Assembly: GCA_025462725.1 (NCBI GenBank)
Contig: JAOAPE010000011.1
Span: forward strand, 62,001 to 126,000
DNA: 64,000 nucleotides
Direction of reading: 5' to 3'
Source: Terriglobales bacterium
Lineage (GTDB): Bacteria; Acidobacteriota; Terriglobia; Terriglobales; Acidobacteriaceae
Part shown: piece after piece, positions 16,667 through 25,275 of the stretch
Numbering within the stretch: the stretch's first letter is position 1
Layout: each line of letters opens with the position of its first letter
Position numbers and translations under genes: made by a program
Notes under the pieces: model-generated
Told to the model about the DNA's origin: nothing
Database searches by the model: none
What the model saw: the letters and a program-made list of their open reading frames with translations, nothing else

Positions 16667-18067
16667 ATGAATATCGCAATCATTGGGTCTGGCTATGTGG
16701 GGTTGGTGGCAGCAGCAGCATTCGCAGAGATCGGACACAACGTCACCTGCGTGGACAATGACGCCTCCAAAGTAGAGGCACTCAATCGGGGCGAGACGCT
16801 GATCCATGAGCGATTTCTTCCTGAGTTGCTCGCCCGACATCGCGGCGAACGCTTGGTGTTCACGCAGAACATTCAGGAAGCCATTCGCTCCAGCTCAGTG
16901 ATTTTCATTGCTGTAGGAACTCCATCTTCAGAGAACGGCGAAGCTGATCTCTCACTGGTCGAAAACGTCGCTTGCGCCATTGCCCGCAATATCAACTCGC
17001 ACAAGATCATCGTGGAAAAGAGCACGGTTCCGGTCTGCACCAGTCAGTGGATATGCCGCGTAATGATGCAGAACGGCGCGCCCGGCGATATGTTCGATGT
17101 AGTCTGCAATCCGGAGTTCTTGCGTGAGGGAACTGCGGTCACTGATTTTCTTTACCCGCACCGGATCGTCATCGGCGCCGATTCCACCCAGGCCGCCGAC
17201 ACTCTTCGCAAGATATACATGCCCCTCGCCGATGGAAGCTATGCGAAGCTGAGCAAAGCCATCCCGCAGCCTGATAACGCCATTGTTCCCACCCGTCTCA
17301 TAGTCACGAGTGCGGAGAGCGCGGAAGTAATCAAGCATGCGTCTAATGCGTTCCTTGCCATGAAAATATCCTTTATCAATGCCGTCGCAAATGTGTGCGA
17401 GAACGTCGGGGCGGATGTGGAAGAAGTCTGTAGAGGGATCGGCAGTGATGCGCGCATCGGAACTGAGTTCCTCAAGCCCGGAATCGGATACGGCGGCTCA
17501 TGTTTTCCAAAAGACCTCACGGCATTCCGCTCCGTCTCATGTGACTCCGGCTATGACTTCCGCCTGCTCGACGAAGTTCGCCGAATCAATGAGGACCAGC
17601 GACACAGGTTCTTGCGGAAAGTCCGCCAGGCGCTCTGGAACCTTCGAGGGAAGCGGCTTGCGGTCCTAGGACTCTCTTATAAAGGTGGCACTGACGACAT
17701 TCGCGAGTCTCCCGCCATCGCCATGATCCACCTCTTGCTGAAGGAAGGCTGCGATATCGTTGCCTATGATCCGGCGGCGATGGAACGCGCAAAAGAAGAG
17801 TTTCCAAACGGCGAAGTGGAGTTTAGCGCCTATTTGTATGACACTGCTGTTAACGCCGATGCAGTTCTTATTCTTACCGATTGGGAAGAGTTTGCCAGCC
17901 TTGACCTGCCGCGATTGCGAAAGGCAATGAAGAATCCCATCATCGTTGACGGACGCAATCTCTATCGTCCCGAGACAATGAACAATAGCGGTTTCACCTA
18001 TTACAGCATCGGACGTAGGCAGAGAGTCGCGCGTCGCTTGGTGCAGCGCTCCAATACAGCCGCCTAA
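16667..18067 (+). CDS. ugd: UDP-glucose 6-dehydrogenase family
   Basis: A 466-residue nucleotide-sugar dehydrogenase that oxidises UDP-glucose (or a related sugar) to the uronic acid with two NAD+. It has the NAD motif MNIAIIGSGYVGLV, the catalytic motif GYGGSCFPKD with Cys279, and the C-terminal GLSYKGGTDDIRESPA. The length fits the UDP-glucose branch of the UDP-Glc/GDP-Man family better than the UDP-HexNAc branch found at 32758. The start lies two bases after the radical SAM stop. It ends 9 bases from the convergent Gly-rich protein gene. Confidence 0.92.
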   Translation: MNIAIIGSGYVGLVAAAAFAEIGHNVTCVDNDASKVEALNRGETLIHERFLPELLARHRGERLVFTQNIQEAIRSSSVIFIAVGTPSSENGEADLSLVENVACAIARNINSHKIIVEKSTVPVCTSQWICRVMMQNGAPGDMFDVVCNPEFLREGTAVTDFLYPHRIVIGADSTQAADTLRKIYMPLADGSYAKLSKAIPQPDNAIVPTRLIVTSAESAEVIKHASNAFLAMKISFINAVANVCENVGADVEEVCRGIGSDARIGTEFLKPGIGYGGSCFPKDLTAFRSVSCDSGYDFRLLDEVRRINEDQRHRFLRKVRQALWNLRGKRLAVLGLSYKGGTDDIRESPAIAMIHLLLKEGCDIVAYDPAAMERAKEEFPNGEVEFSAYLYDTAVNADAVLILTDWEEFASLDLPRLRKAMKNPIIVDGRNLYRPETMNNSGFTYYSIGRRQRVARRLVQRSNTAA

Positions 18068-18076
18068 GACGCAGCT

Positions 18077-18649
18077 TCAATTCGCGGCAGTCTTGCCAGT
18101 GCCGGCAATCCCAATTTCTTCTCCCAATTTATTTTGCTCGGTTTGGAGATTTGAAAGTGCCTGCACCAGCTTCTCTGCTGAACTCGCAATGGCTTTGTTA
18201 TTTTTTTCGACTGCACTCAGAGCTTTGAGCATTGCGGAGTTAGTTTTGCCTAGTTTCTTTGTGAAGTCCTTCAATCCGTCCTTTTGTACTTCTGAGAAGC
18301 TTCGCAACAGGTGGTATTGTGTGTCCTGAGTCACATCGATCGTATTTTTTAAGTCGGTGATCTGGTGGCGGTCCGGAGTGTTTGCTGCCGCACCAGCAAG
18401 GTCAGCCGACATTTTCCTTGCTGCATCAGTGCTCTTGACCAATGACATGAAATCCGCCCGCTGTTCGTCCGTTGCCTGAAGTGCTATCGCTCGATTGAAG
18501 TCTTTCATGCTGTTCGGATCGGTGCCTCCGCTTGGGCGTGCACCACCGCCACCACCACCTCCGCGCCGCCCGCCACCCCCGCGTTGCGCGAAAACGTTAA
18601 ATGACAAGACGAGCAAGACGACCACGACCAGTGCTGCTGATTTCTTCAT
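18077..18649 (-). CDS. Secreted Gly-rich hypothetical protein
   Basis: A 190-residue exported protein. The signal peptide MKKSAALVVVVLLVLSFNVFA is followed by a glycine/arginine-rich linker (about residues 22-42), then an all-helical domain with repeated polar heptads (about 50-180) that could form a coiled coil, including a conserved ALQATDEQRADF-like start. I do not recognise a named family. The gene is convergent with ugd and divergent from tkt, so it is probably its own transcript. Confidence 0.72.
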   Translation of the reverse strand: MKKSAALVVVVLLVLSFNVFAQRGGGGRRGGGGGGGARPSGGTDPNSMKDFNRAIALQATDEQRADFMSLVKSTDAARKMSADLAGAAANTPDRHQITDLKNTIDVTQDTQYHLLRSFSEVQKDGLKDFTKKLGKTNSAMLKALSAVEKNNKAIASSAEKLVQALSNLQTEQNKLGEEIGIAGTGKTAAN

Positions 18650-18793
18650 TTGAGGATTTCCATTTCTAAACTTGTGGGCGAGTGATTGAAGCTAAAACCC
18701 TTCCATTGCCATGATGTTTCGTCCTGAACGGCTGCTTTGCATACCATCCATACAAAGACTAGCCGAATCAGATAGAATTCCGGTGATTTTAAA

Positions 18794-20842
18794 GTGAGCG
18801 ATATGGATTCCAAGCAGCCTGACGCGAAACTCGATCTTCTCTGCATCAACACCATTCGCACTCTGGCGATGGACGCCGTACAAAAAGCAAACAGCGGACA
18901 CCCCGGAACTCCCATGGCGCTCGCGCCTGTGGCTTACGTTTTGTGGGAGCGATTTCTCCGGCACAACCCGCGCAACACTGACTGGCCCAATCGTGACCGT
19001 TTCATTCTTTCCAACGGACACGCGTCCATGTTGCTTTACTCCTTGCTTCATCTCACCGGATATCCGCTGACGCTGGAAGACCTGAAAAACTTTCGCCAAT
19101 GGGGATCAAAGACTCCGGGACATCCCGAGTACGGGCTCACTCCCGGCGCTGAGACGACCACTGGTCCGCTGGGGCAGGGAGTCGCCAACTCTGTTGGCAT
19201 GGCAATCTCAGAAAAATGGCTGGCTGCGCATTTCAATCGCGATGGACAGGATCCACTCGTCGACTATCGCGTGTACGCGATTTGCGGTGATGGTGACATG
19301 ATGGAAGGCGTCTCCTCCGAAGCCGCTTCTGTTGCCGGACATCTCGGTCTCAACAACCTCGTCTGGATCTACGACAACAATCGCATCACCATCGAAGGCA
19401 GCACCGATCTCGCGTTCAGTGAAGACGTCGCACTCCGTTTCATGGGATACCACTGGAACGTGCAGCGCGTCTCCGACGCCAACGATACCGCCATGCTCGA
19501 GCTCGCGATTCGCACAGCGCAGAAAGAGCAGACGCGTCCCACACTCATCATTGTCGACAGCCACATTGCTTGGGGCTCGCCTAAGAAGCAGGACACAGCT
19601 GGCGCACACGGCGAACCGTTGGGCGAAGATGAGATTCGCGCAACCAAGAAAGCATATGGATGGCCTGAAGACGCCCACTTCCTTGTGCCCGATGAAGTTT
19701 CCGCCCACATGGCGAAAGCGGTGGAACGCGGCAAAGCTTGGGAAGACGAGTGGAACGCGCGGCTTGCAAAGTACAAGACTGCGAATCCCGATCTGTACAA
19801 GCAGTGGGAAGCGATTCAGAAAAGGGAACTGCCCGAAGGTTGGGACGCTAAGATTCCTACATTCCCCGCGGATGCAAAAGGAATCGCCACGCGCGAATCC
19901 AGCGGCAAGGTCGAGAACGCCATCGCCCCGCTTGTGCCCTGGTTCCTGGGCGGCTCCGCAGATCTTGCGCCATCAACAAAAACATTGATTGCGGGCGAAA
20001 CGGATTTCGAAAAAGGCAAATACGGCGGACGCAATTTCCACTGGGGCATCCGCGAACACGCAATGGGTTCGATCCTCAACGGGATGTCGCTCTCGAAACT
20101 GCGTGTCTTTGGGGCAGGGTTCCTGATCTTCTCTGACTATATGCGTGCGGCCATCCGGCTCTCGTCGTTGATGGATCAACCTGTCCTCTATATATTCACG
20201 CATGACTCCATCGGACTCGGCGAGGATGGGCCCACGCACCAGCCCATCGAGCAGATGATGTCGCTACGGGCGATTCCGCGCCTGATCGATCTTCGCCCTG
20301 CCGATGCAAACGAAGTCGCAGAAGCATGGCGCTTCGCGATGAGGTTGGATAAACATCCTGCGGTTCTCGTGCTCAGCCGTCAAGCGCTGCCAACGTTTGA
20401 TCGCACCAAATACGCCTCGGCCGCGGGATTGCACAAAGGCGCATACATCATGGGTGATTGCGAAGGCGTGCCCGAAGTCATCCTCATGGGCACCGGTTCG
20501 GAAGTGCAGCTCTGCGTCGCAGCGTATGAACAACTCAAGGCGGAAGGTGTTCGCGCACGAGTCGTCAGCATGCCGTCGTGGAAGATCTTCGACAAGCAAT
20601 CCGCCGAATACAAAGAGAAAGTTCTGCCCATCGCTTGCCGTGCACGAGTCGGTGTCGAAGCCGGAACAAGCTTGGGATGGCGCGAACATGTCGGACTCGA
20701 TGGACGAATCGTTGCCCGTGCCGATTTCGGCGCTTCTGCTCCCATTAAAGAACTGATGAAGGAATTCGGATTCACCGTCGAGCACGTTGTCGCCGAAGCT
20801 CGCGCGTTGTTAAAAGAGAAGCAGGCCAGCACCCGCGCGTAA
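18794..20842 (+). CDS. tkt: Transketolase
   Basis: A 682-residue thiamine-diphosphate enzyme moving two-carbon units between pentose-phosphate sugars. It shows the N-terminal [12 protein letters not shown], the ThDP/Mg motif [20 protein letters not shown] and NNRITIEG, and the pyrimidine-domain [17 protein letters not shown]. The start is GTG 18794 (GGTGA 8 bases upstream) or ATG 18803 (GTGAG just upstream); the products differ by three residues. It is followed by gnd after 72 bases, and zwf and pgl lie 5 kb further on, so the pathway's oxidative and non-oxidative branches meet here. Confidence 0.96.
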   Translation: MSDMDSKQPDAKLDLLCINTIRTLAMDAVQKANSGHPGTPMALAPVAYVLWERFLRHNPRNTDWPNRDRFILSNGHASMLLYSLLHLTGYPLTLEDLKNFRQWGSKTPGHPEYGLTPGAETTTGPLGQGVANSVGMAISEKWLAAHFNRDGQDPLVDYRVYAICGDGDMMEGVSSEAASVAGHLGLNNLVWIYDNNRITIEGSTDLAFSEDVALRFMGYHWNVQRVSDANDTAMLELAIRTAQKEQTRPTLIIVDSHIAWGSPKKQDTAGAHGEPLGEDEIRATKKAYGWPEDAHFLVPDEVSAHMAKAVERGKAWEDEWNARLAKYKTANPDLYKQWEAIQKRELPEGWDAKIPTFPADAKGIATRESSGKVENAIAPLVPWFLGGSADLAPSTKTLIAGETDFEKGKYGGRNFHWGIREHAMGSILNGMSLSKLRVFGAGFLIFSDYMRAAIRLSSLMDQPVLYIFTHDSIGLGEDGPTHQPIEQMMSLRAIPRLIDLRPADANEVAEAWRFAMRLDKHPAVLVLSRQALPTFDRTKYASAAGLHKGAYIMGDCEGVPEVILMGTGSEVQLCVAAYEQLKAEGVRARVVSMPSWKIFDKQSAEYKEKVLPIACRARVGVEAGTSLGWREHVGLDGRIVARADFGASAPIKELMKEFGFTVEHVVAEARALLKEKQASTRA

Positions 20843-20850
20843 TTTGTCTT

Positions 20851-20896
20851 TGTAGCGCCGGCGTCTCGCCGGCTGTAGTGACGGCATCTTGCCGTC
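20851..20896 (+). repeat. Twin 23-bp repeats, each a 7-3-7 hairpin with compensatory changes
   Basis: Two adjacent 23-bp units (20851-20873 and 20874-20896), both starting TGTAG. Unit 1 contains GCCGGCG-TCT-CGCCGGC, unit 2 GACGGCA-TCT-TGCCGTC. The stem differences are paired: a C-to-A change on the left arm matches G-to-T on the right, and G-to-A matches C-to-T, so both stems remain perfect. It resembles dispersed REP-like palindromes. It lies between tkt and gnd, ending 7 bases before the gnd ribosome binding site. Confidence 0.75.
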
Positions 20897-20914
20897 GCAA
20901 ACTGGAGGAACACA

Positions 20915-22363
20915 ATGTCCACCACTGCTGCCGGAACCAAGCTTTCGCAATTCGGCGTCATCGGACTCGGCGTCATGGGCGAGAACCTCGCCCTCAACAT
21001 TGAAGATCACGGCTTCAGTGTCGCCGTCTGGAACCTTGAGACGGAATGGGTGGACCGCTTCGTCCAGAAAAATTCCGGACGCAAGATCACCGGCACCAAA
21101 ACACTTCAGGAATTCGTGCAATCGCTCGCGCGTCCCCGGCAGATGCTCATCATGATCAAGGCCGGCGATCCGGTGGACATGACTCTGGCGAAACTCGCGC
21201 CACTCCTGGAACCCGGCGACATCGTCATTGACGGCGGCAATTCCTGGTTCAAAGACACGCAACGCCGCGAAGCCGAACTCAAGAAGAAAAATCTCAACTT
21301 CTTCGGCATGGGCGTCTCCGGCGGAGAAGAAGGCGCGCGCTTCGGCCCCTCGCTCATGCCCGGTGGTAACAAAGATGCCTACAAACACGTCAGCCCGGTG
21401 CTGCAAGGCATCGCCGCGAAGTCTGACTCTGGGCCTTGCGTTACTTACGTCGGCCCGGACGGCGCGGGACACTTCGTAAAGATGGTTCACAACGGCATCG
21501 AGTACGGCGACATGCAACTTATCGCCGAAGCCTATGACGTTTTACGCAAAGCGCTCGGACTGAATGCCGCTGAAATTGCCGACATCTTCGCGCAATGGAA
21601 CAAAGGCCCAATGGCTTCGTTCCTGATCGAGATCACGTCGCAGATCTTTACAGCGATTGATCCGGAGACGAAGAAGCCGCTCGTCGATCTCGTCCTCGAC
21701 AAAGCCGGACAAAAGGGAACCGGCAAATGGACGGCGCAAGTCTCTCTCGATCTCGCGATTCCCATTCCTACGATCGCAGCTGCAATCGATGCGCGCGTGC
21801 TGTCGAGCATGAAAGAGCAGCGCATCGCCGCAAGTAAAGTACTCTCCGGCCCGGCGAATACCAAGTACACCGGCGATAAAAAAGAACTTATTCAATCCGT
21901 TCACGACGCGCTTTATGCGTCGAAGATATGTTCTTACGCGCAAGGCATGGGGCTCATCCGCGCCGGCTCTGACGAATACAAATGGAACATCAACCTCAAA
22001 GAGATGGCGCGCATATGGAAGGCCGGATGCATCATCCGCGCCGCCTTGCTTGACACCATCATGCAGGCCTATGAGAAGACTCCCGATCTCGCCAACCTGC
22101 TGCTCGCCGACGAGTTCCGCACGCGTATCGCGGCACTTCAGGGCTCATGGCGCAAAGGCGTGAATACGGCGATCGATCTCGGCATTCCCGTTCCTGCGAT
22201 GTCGGCGGCATTGTCTTATTTCGACAGCTACCGCAGCGCCCAACTTCCGCAAAATCTCACCCAAGCACAACGCGACTTCTTCGGCGCTCACACTTATGAG
22301 CGTGTGGACAAGCCGACTGCAGGATTCGTCCACTCGGAGTGGCACAAGCTGATGAAGGGGTAA
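20915..22363 (+). CDS. gnd: 6-phosphogluconate dehydrogenase, decarboxylating
   Basis: A 482-residue enzyme that oxidises 6-phosphogluconate to ribulose 5-phosphate and CO2, giving NADPH. The dinucleotide motif GLGVMGENLALNI, the substrate motif GVSGGEEGARFGPSLMPGG and the catalytic KMVHNGIEYGDMQLI are all intact, and the length fits the long (E. coli-type) family. GGAGGAA four bases before ATG 20915 supports the start. It follows tkt, with the twin hairpin repeats between them, which could separate expression levels of the two genes. Confidence 0.97.
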   Translation: MSTTAAGTKLSQFGVIGLGVMGENLALNIEDHGFSVAVWNLETEWVDRFVQKNSGRKITGTKTLQEFVQSLARPRQMLIMIKAGDPVDMTLAKLAPLLEPGDIVIDGGNSWFKDTQRREAELKKKNLNFFGMGVSGGEEGARFGPSLMPGGNKDAYKHVSPVLQGIAAKSDSGPCVTYVGPDGAGHFVKMVHNGIEYGDMQLIAEAYDVLRKALGLNAAEIADIFAQWNKGPMASFLIEITSQIFTAIDPETKKPLVDLVLDKAGQKGTGKWTAQVSLDLAIPIPTIAAAIDARVLSSMKEQRIAASKVLSGPANTKYTGDKKELIQSVHDALYASKICSYAQGMGLIRAGSDEYKWNINLKEMARIWKAGCIIRAALLDTIMQAYEKTPDLANLLLADEFRTRIAALQGSWRKGVNTAIDLGIPVPAMSAALSYFDSYRSAQLPQNLTQAQRDFFGAHTYERVDKPTAGFVHSEWHKLMKG

Positions 22364-22368
22364 GTCGC

Positions 22369-22932
22369 ATGGAACCTTGGTTCATTGCGACGGAAACGTT
22401 CAGCCCTTCAGACGGAAAAGCATGGCAAAACTTCATTGACTGGAGTGGCCTTTCGCATCTTGAAGAAGTTGTCTCGCTCGACGTCAGCCTTTCTCCAAGC
22501 ATCCTTCGCGAAATAAAGCCTGATTATTGGGCGCATATCGTCAAGCAAGATAAGCTACTTCGATTCTTTTTGGACTTGGATTTTCTTGCCGAGCGAATCC
22601 CAGATCCATCAAAGACAAATCTCCTATTGGTTTATCGCAACCCTTCCCTCGAACCTGATCTGCCTGCCCATTTACGTCAATTTGTTTTCTTAGGATATGA
22701 CTTGGTTGAGCTAGCAACTGGCATAAGTGCTCTTTCAAACTGTGGTGGTTTTCCAGATGTCTTTTCAGGCACTGAACTCTCGAGTGTTGGACTCATACCG
22801 AGTTACACCCGTGCGAAACAAATCCAAACTAAACTGCGGGAACTCCGCCCCGAGGAACTTCACGCGGATTGCGATCTCTGGGCGATATTTCGCGCAAACG
22901 TAAACCCTACTTCTTCTGCGGTGCCGCGCTGA
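22369..22932 (+). CDS. Hypothetical protein, composition lower in GC than neighbours
   Basis: A 187-residue protein of unknown function. No signal peptide, membrane segment or familiar motif is visible; the sequence is rich in aromatic and acidic residues. AAGGGG eight bases before ATG 22369 (5 bases after the gnd stop) supports the start, so it may be read with gnd. The nucleotide composition appears more AT-rich than gnd and the following gene, which hints at recent acquisition. Its last 26 bases overlap the end of the convergent phosphoesterase gene. Confidence 0.6.
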   Translation: MEPWFIATETFSPSDGKAWQNFIDWSGLSHLEEVVSLDVSLSPSILREIKPDYWAHIVKQDKLLRFFLDLDFLAERIPDPSKTNLLLVYRNPSLEPDLPAHLRQFVFLGYDLVELATGISALSNCGGFPDVFSGTELSSVGLIPSYTRAKQIQTKLRELRPEELHADCDLWAIFRANVNPTSSAVPR

Positions 22933-23899
22933 GTTCGAACGAGTCCCGCTCCTCGAACTTCATCTTGTCTTTGTCATCTGTGTTGAGCTTCATCATTTTG
23001 GCTTTGAGCTTTGCTCCGTCGATCTCAAACCGGAGATAGTGATAATTCACAGCCCTGCCGCCCTGGTATTTGTCATTCGCTGAGCGATCGAAGAGATATG
23101 GTGTGGCCCCGCCGCCGCCGCTCACCAAATACGTCACGCTGTTCTTCTCAAACCGTTCGTAGTTGTGTACGTGTCCGGCGATGGCGATGATCCGCGCCCG
23201 CAATTTCGGTTGAAGTTCTTCGAGATACTCCGCCAGGTGCTGTTCCTGAGGACGCGCCGAGTGCCCGCGGCCAGGAATCCTGTGCTCGTGCGAATCGGTG
23301 TATGACGGATGGTGCATGGTCAGGAAGACAAAATCTGTCTCGGCTGGAAGGTGTGTCAGCTGCGAGGTCGCCCACTCCCATTGCGTGCTGCCGGCTTTGA
23401 GATCGGAGTCACTGTCTAGGACTATGAAGTAGCAGTTTCCAAACTGCACGGAGTACCAGCGCTTCTGGTCCAGTTGCGGAAAGCGCTTCCACCAATTCTT
23501 CAGCCCCGCCGCTTCGCCATCCGCAAGTTCGTGGTTCCCAAGCGCAGGATAGATCCTGGTCTTCGCGTCCCATAGAGGCTTGAGTTCGGCGTCCGCTACT
23601 TCCCAGTCAGGCTGTTTGCCGCCGTGATAAGGGATGTCGCCGGTGATGAGCAAGGCGCCGGGCTTCTCATCGGCGATCTTCTGTACGAGCGCGCGCCGCA
23701 CTTCGGCATTGCTGGGGTCGTGTTTGTCAGGGTCAGTGAATCGGATATCCCCATAAGCGATAAGACTGAATTTTGGGCCGACATCCTGCACGAAAAAGGT
23801 GGGGAGGATTTTTGGCGCATCCGGCGATTGGGAGCTGAGCGCGAGGGTGCAAGCGAGAATAAAGACGGCGACGAAGAGTGGTCTTTTAAGAGAAGTCAT
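22907..23899 (-). CDS. Exported calcineurin-like metallophosphoesterase
   Basis: A 330-residue secreted phosphoesterase. After a signal peptide (MTSLKRPLFVAVFILACTLA) come the metal-binding motifs of the family in order: a first motif altered to YGDIRFTDP (canonical GDXH lacks its histidine), GDIPYHGG (GDXXXX), GNHEL (GNHE), a histidine block TMHHPSYTDSHEH, and GHVHNYERF (GHXH). Calcineurin-like enzymes use these to hold two metals. It resembles purple-acid-phosphatase-like exported enzymes; the substrate is unknown. ATG 23899 begins the signal peptide; 23926 would add nine residues. A G-rich tract lies 62-82 bases upstream. Confidence 0.85.
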   Translation of the reverse strand: MTSLKRPLFVAVFILACTLALSSQSPDAPKILPTFFVQDVGPKFSLIAYGDIRFTDPDKHDPSNAEVRRALVQKIADEKPGALLITGDIPYHGGKQPDWEVADAELKPLWDAKTRIYPALGNHELADGEAAGLKNWWKRFPQLDQKRWYSVQFGNCYFIVLDSDSDLKAGSTQWEWATSQLTHLPAETDFVFLTMHHPSYTDSHEHRIPGRGHSARPQEQHLAEYLEELQPKLRARIIAIAGHVHNYERFEKNSVTYLVSGGGGATPYLFDRSANDKYQGGRAVNYHYLRFEIDGAKLKAKMMKLNTDDKDKMKFEERDSFELSAAPQKK

Positions 23900-23952
23900 T
23901 TTTTTGAGTTGTGAAGCTAAAGTCAAATCTTGTCTGAATGCAATATGTTACT

Positions 23953-24084
23953 GGTTGATACCGCCCCCACCCCCTCCCCCCTAGCTAAGATAGCCAGAAT
24001 GACGACTTTAGGACAAAAGTGGGTCGGAAAATGAACGTAATTCAGTTCCGGCTGTTAACGGTTGATAACTCATCCCTACCACCC
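23953..24084. repeat. Paired degenerate repeats with C-rich (minus-strand G-rich) tracts
   Basis: GGTTGATA occurs at 23953-23960 and 24060-24067, and each copy is followed by a C-rich tract (23961-23981 and about 24073-24090). On the minus strand the first tract has G runs of 6, 5, 5 and 2, so it could form a G-quadruplex-like structure upstream of the phosphoesterase. The rest of the 23900-24197 intergenic region shows no gene. Confidence 0.5.
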
Positions 24085-24197
24085 CTCCCCTTTTGCAAGG
24101 TACTTTGTTTGCCTCAGTTACAAAATTTCGGTCGGCAAAATATAGATTCAATTGTACTTTCGCGTAAATTCCTGATTCCATTGGCCCCAAATGTTAG

Positions 24198-24458
24198 CTA
24201 CAAGCGATAGGAGTTGGCGATGCCGTAGAGGAGCGTTCTGGCGACCTCAGGGTCGAGCCGGTTCTGTAGCACGGCGTTCATCACTTTGTGCAAGGCGTCG
24301 AGGCGTGCCCGGTTGGAGTCGAATTTCTCGATGTTGATCTGCCGGCGTTTCATGCGCCGGTGCTGGTGGTGGAAATGGCAATGAGTGGAGTTGCGCAGAG
24401 CAGGGGATTGGCATTGCTGTCCGTTGACTTTGAGGTGAATGCAGGTGCGGAAGGACAT
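24198..24458 (-). CDS. Small Cys/His-rich protein, putative zinc-binding
   Basis: An 86-residue protein with a putative zinc-binding N-terminus: Cys6 in TCIHLKVNGQQC, Cys16 in QCQSPALRNSTHC, Cys27 and His29-31 in THCHFHH. The rest is basic and helical (RRMKRRQINIEK, then a helix ending ARTLLYGIANSYRL). From general familiarity the C-HLK-G-CQSPALR-C-FH pattern recurs as small hypothetical genes in Acidobacteriota; I cannot confirm copy number. No Shine-Dalgarno sequence precedes ATG 24458, but a promoter lies so close that the transcript may be leaderless. The function is unknown; DNA or RNA binding is plausible. Confidence 0.75.
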   Translation of the reverse strand: MSFRTCIHLKVNGQQCQSPALRNSTHCHFHHQHRRMKRRQINIEKFDSNRARLDALHKVMNAVLQNRLDPEVARTLLYGIANSYRL

Positions 24459-24464
24459 AGCTAA

Positions 24465-24494
24465 ATGTTATTCGAGTTATGTTTAAGTTGTCAA
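24465..24494 (-). promoter_or_regulatory. Sigma-70-type promoter, probably giving a leaderless mRNA
   Basis: On the minus strand TTGACA (24494-24489) and TAACAT (24470-24465) are 18 bases apart. Six bases separate the -10 from ATG 24458, so transcription should begin at or next to the start codon, in agreement with the missing ribosome binding site. Confidence 0.5.
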
Positions 24495-24960
24495 ATAGGC
24501 TTTTAACGAGAAGGCGCGTGGCAGAGGAGGGCGAAAGCTTGGTCGCGGATAAATGCAGATTGGCGCGGATCAAATAAAACTCAAACTCTCCCCTTGGATC
24601 TCCTATGGCTCGGGAGCAACAGTTCACGATTGAAAAGGCGATCGTCCGAAGACCTGCGCCGCTTTGAAGATTACGAACAGCAACTGAAGCCGCTTCGCCG
24701 AAACTCAGTGTGTCAGCGCGCGGAAATTTTTAGAAACTTGTGGCACCTGCTTCAAGGCCTGCTTGCGCCACCGGAGTATAGGCAATGCAACCGATGCCCA
24801 CTCAGGGTGGCTCTCCGTCACCCGAGCGTAATCGTTCCCAAGGCATAGAGATCTTATCTTCAACCCGCTTCCGTAGTAGGCGTTTGTCCTACAAGATAAT
24901 CAGACTCCATCCGATGTTCGCTGCCCGGTTCTCTCTTTACCCTAGATTGCGGAGGAGACT
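24495..24960. other. Gene-poor region
   Basis: About 460 bases in which I support no gene. The only notable structure is around 24847-24902: TTATCTT and AAGATAA can pair, enclosing GTAGG-7-CCTAC, a nested hairpin without a T tract. An 84-codon frame from TTG 24594 has no ribosome binding site or recognisable product. The region just before 24961 contains the ribosome binding site GGAGGAG (24951-24957). Confidence 0.5.
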
Positions 24961-25185
24961 TTGAATCCGGAAACGCAAACTAAGATTTTTCAAATCTATC
25001 CCTCTAGATCGCGCGAGCTCGAACTTGTCGTTCTTGCGGCCAAGAAGGAGACGCCGCGTCGCTTCAAGAACCTTGCTTCACGCATTCGATGGTATGTCCA
25101 TCCACGTTTCTGGAAGCAAGGCTTGAGCGTGGTTGCTATCTATTCCACCGTATTCTTCGTCTGGGTGTATTGGTGTAGCAGGTGA
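24961..25185 (+). CDS. Small putative membrane protein
   Basis: A 74-residue hypothetical protein starting at TTG 24961, with GGAGGAG at 24951-24957 as a well-placed ribosome binding site. It has a basic N-terminal part (RRFKNLASRIRWYVHPRFWK) and one C-terminal membrane span (GLSVVAIYSTVFFVWVYWCS). The orientation would be cytoplasmic N-terminus by the positive-inside rule. It lies 90 bases before a histidine kinase gene, with a TATAAT between them, so it may be separate. The strong ribosome binding site is the main evidence; the gene could be spurious. Confidence 0.5.
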   Translation: MNPETQTKIFQIYPSRSRELELVVLAAKKETPRRFKNLASRIRWYVHPRFWKQGLSVVAIYSTVFFVWVYWCSR

Positions 25186-25230
25186 GGAAGCGCTAGGTTC
25201 GGCTGGAACGATGCTTCTTCCAGAATTGGC

Positions 25231-25236
25231 TATAAT
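25231..25236 (+). promoter_or_regulatory. -10 hexamer upstream of the PAS histidine kinase
   Basis: TATAAT at 25231-25236 is a perfect -10 element, 40 bases before GTG 25276. No good -35 hexamer is visible at the usual spacing. Confidence 0.4.
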
Positions 25237-25275
25237 CAACTCAGCTTCATTCGGCACGAGATCAACAAGAAGCGG

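Noticed and set aside
23961-24090. C-rich tracts as a CRISPR or tandem array
   Set aside because: Only two degenerate copies with no regular spacers; no cas genes.
24594-24848. 84-codon plus-strand frame
   Set aside because: TTG start without ribosome binding site, no recognisable domain, biased Arg/Leu composition.
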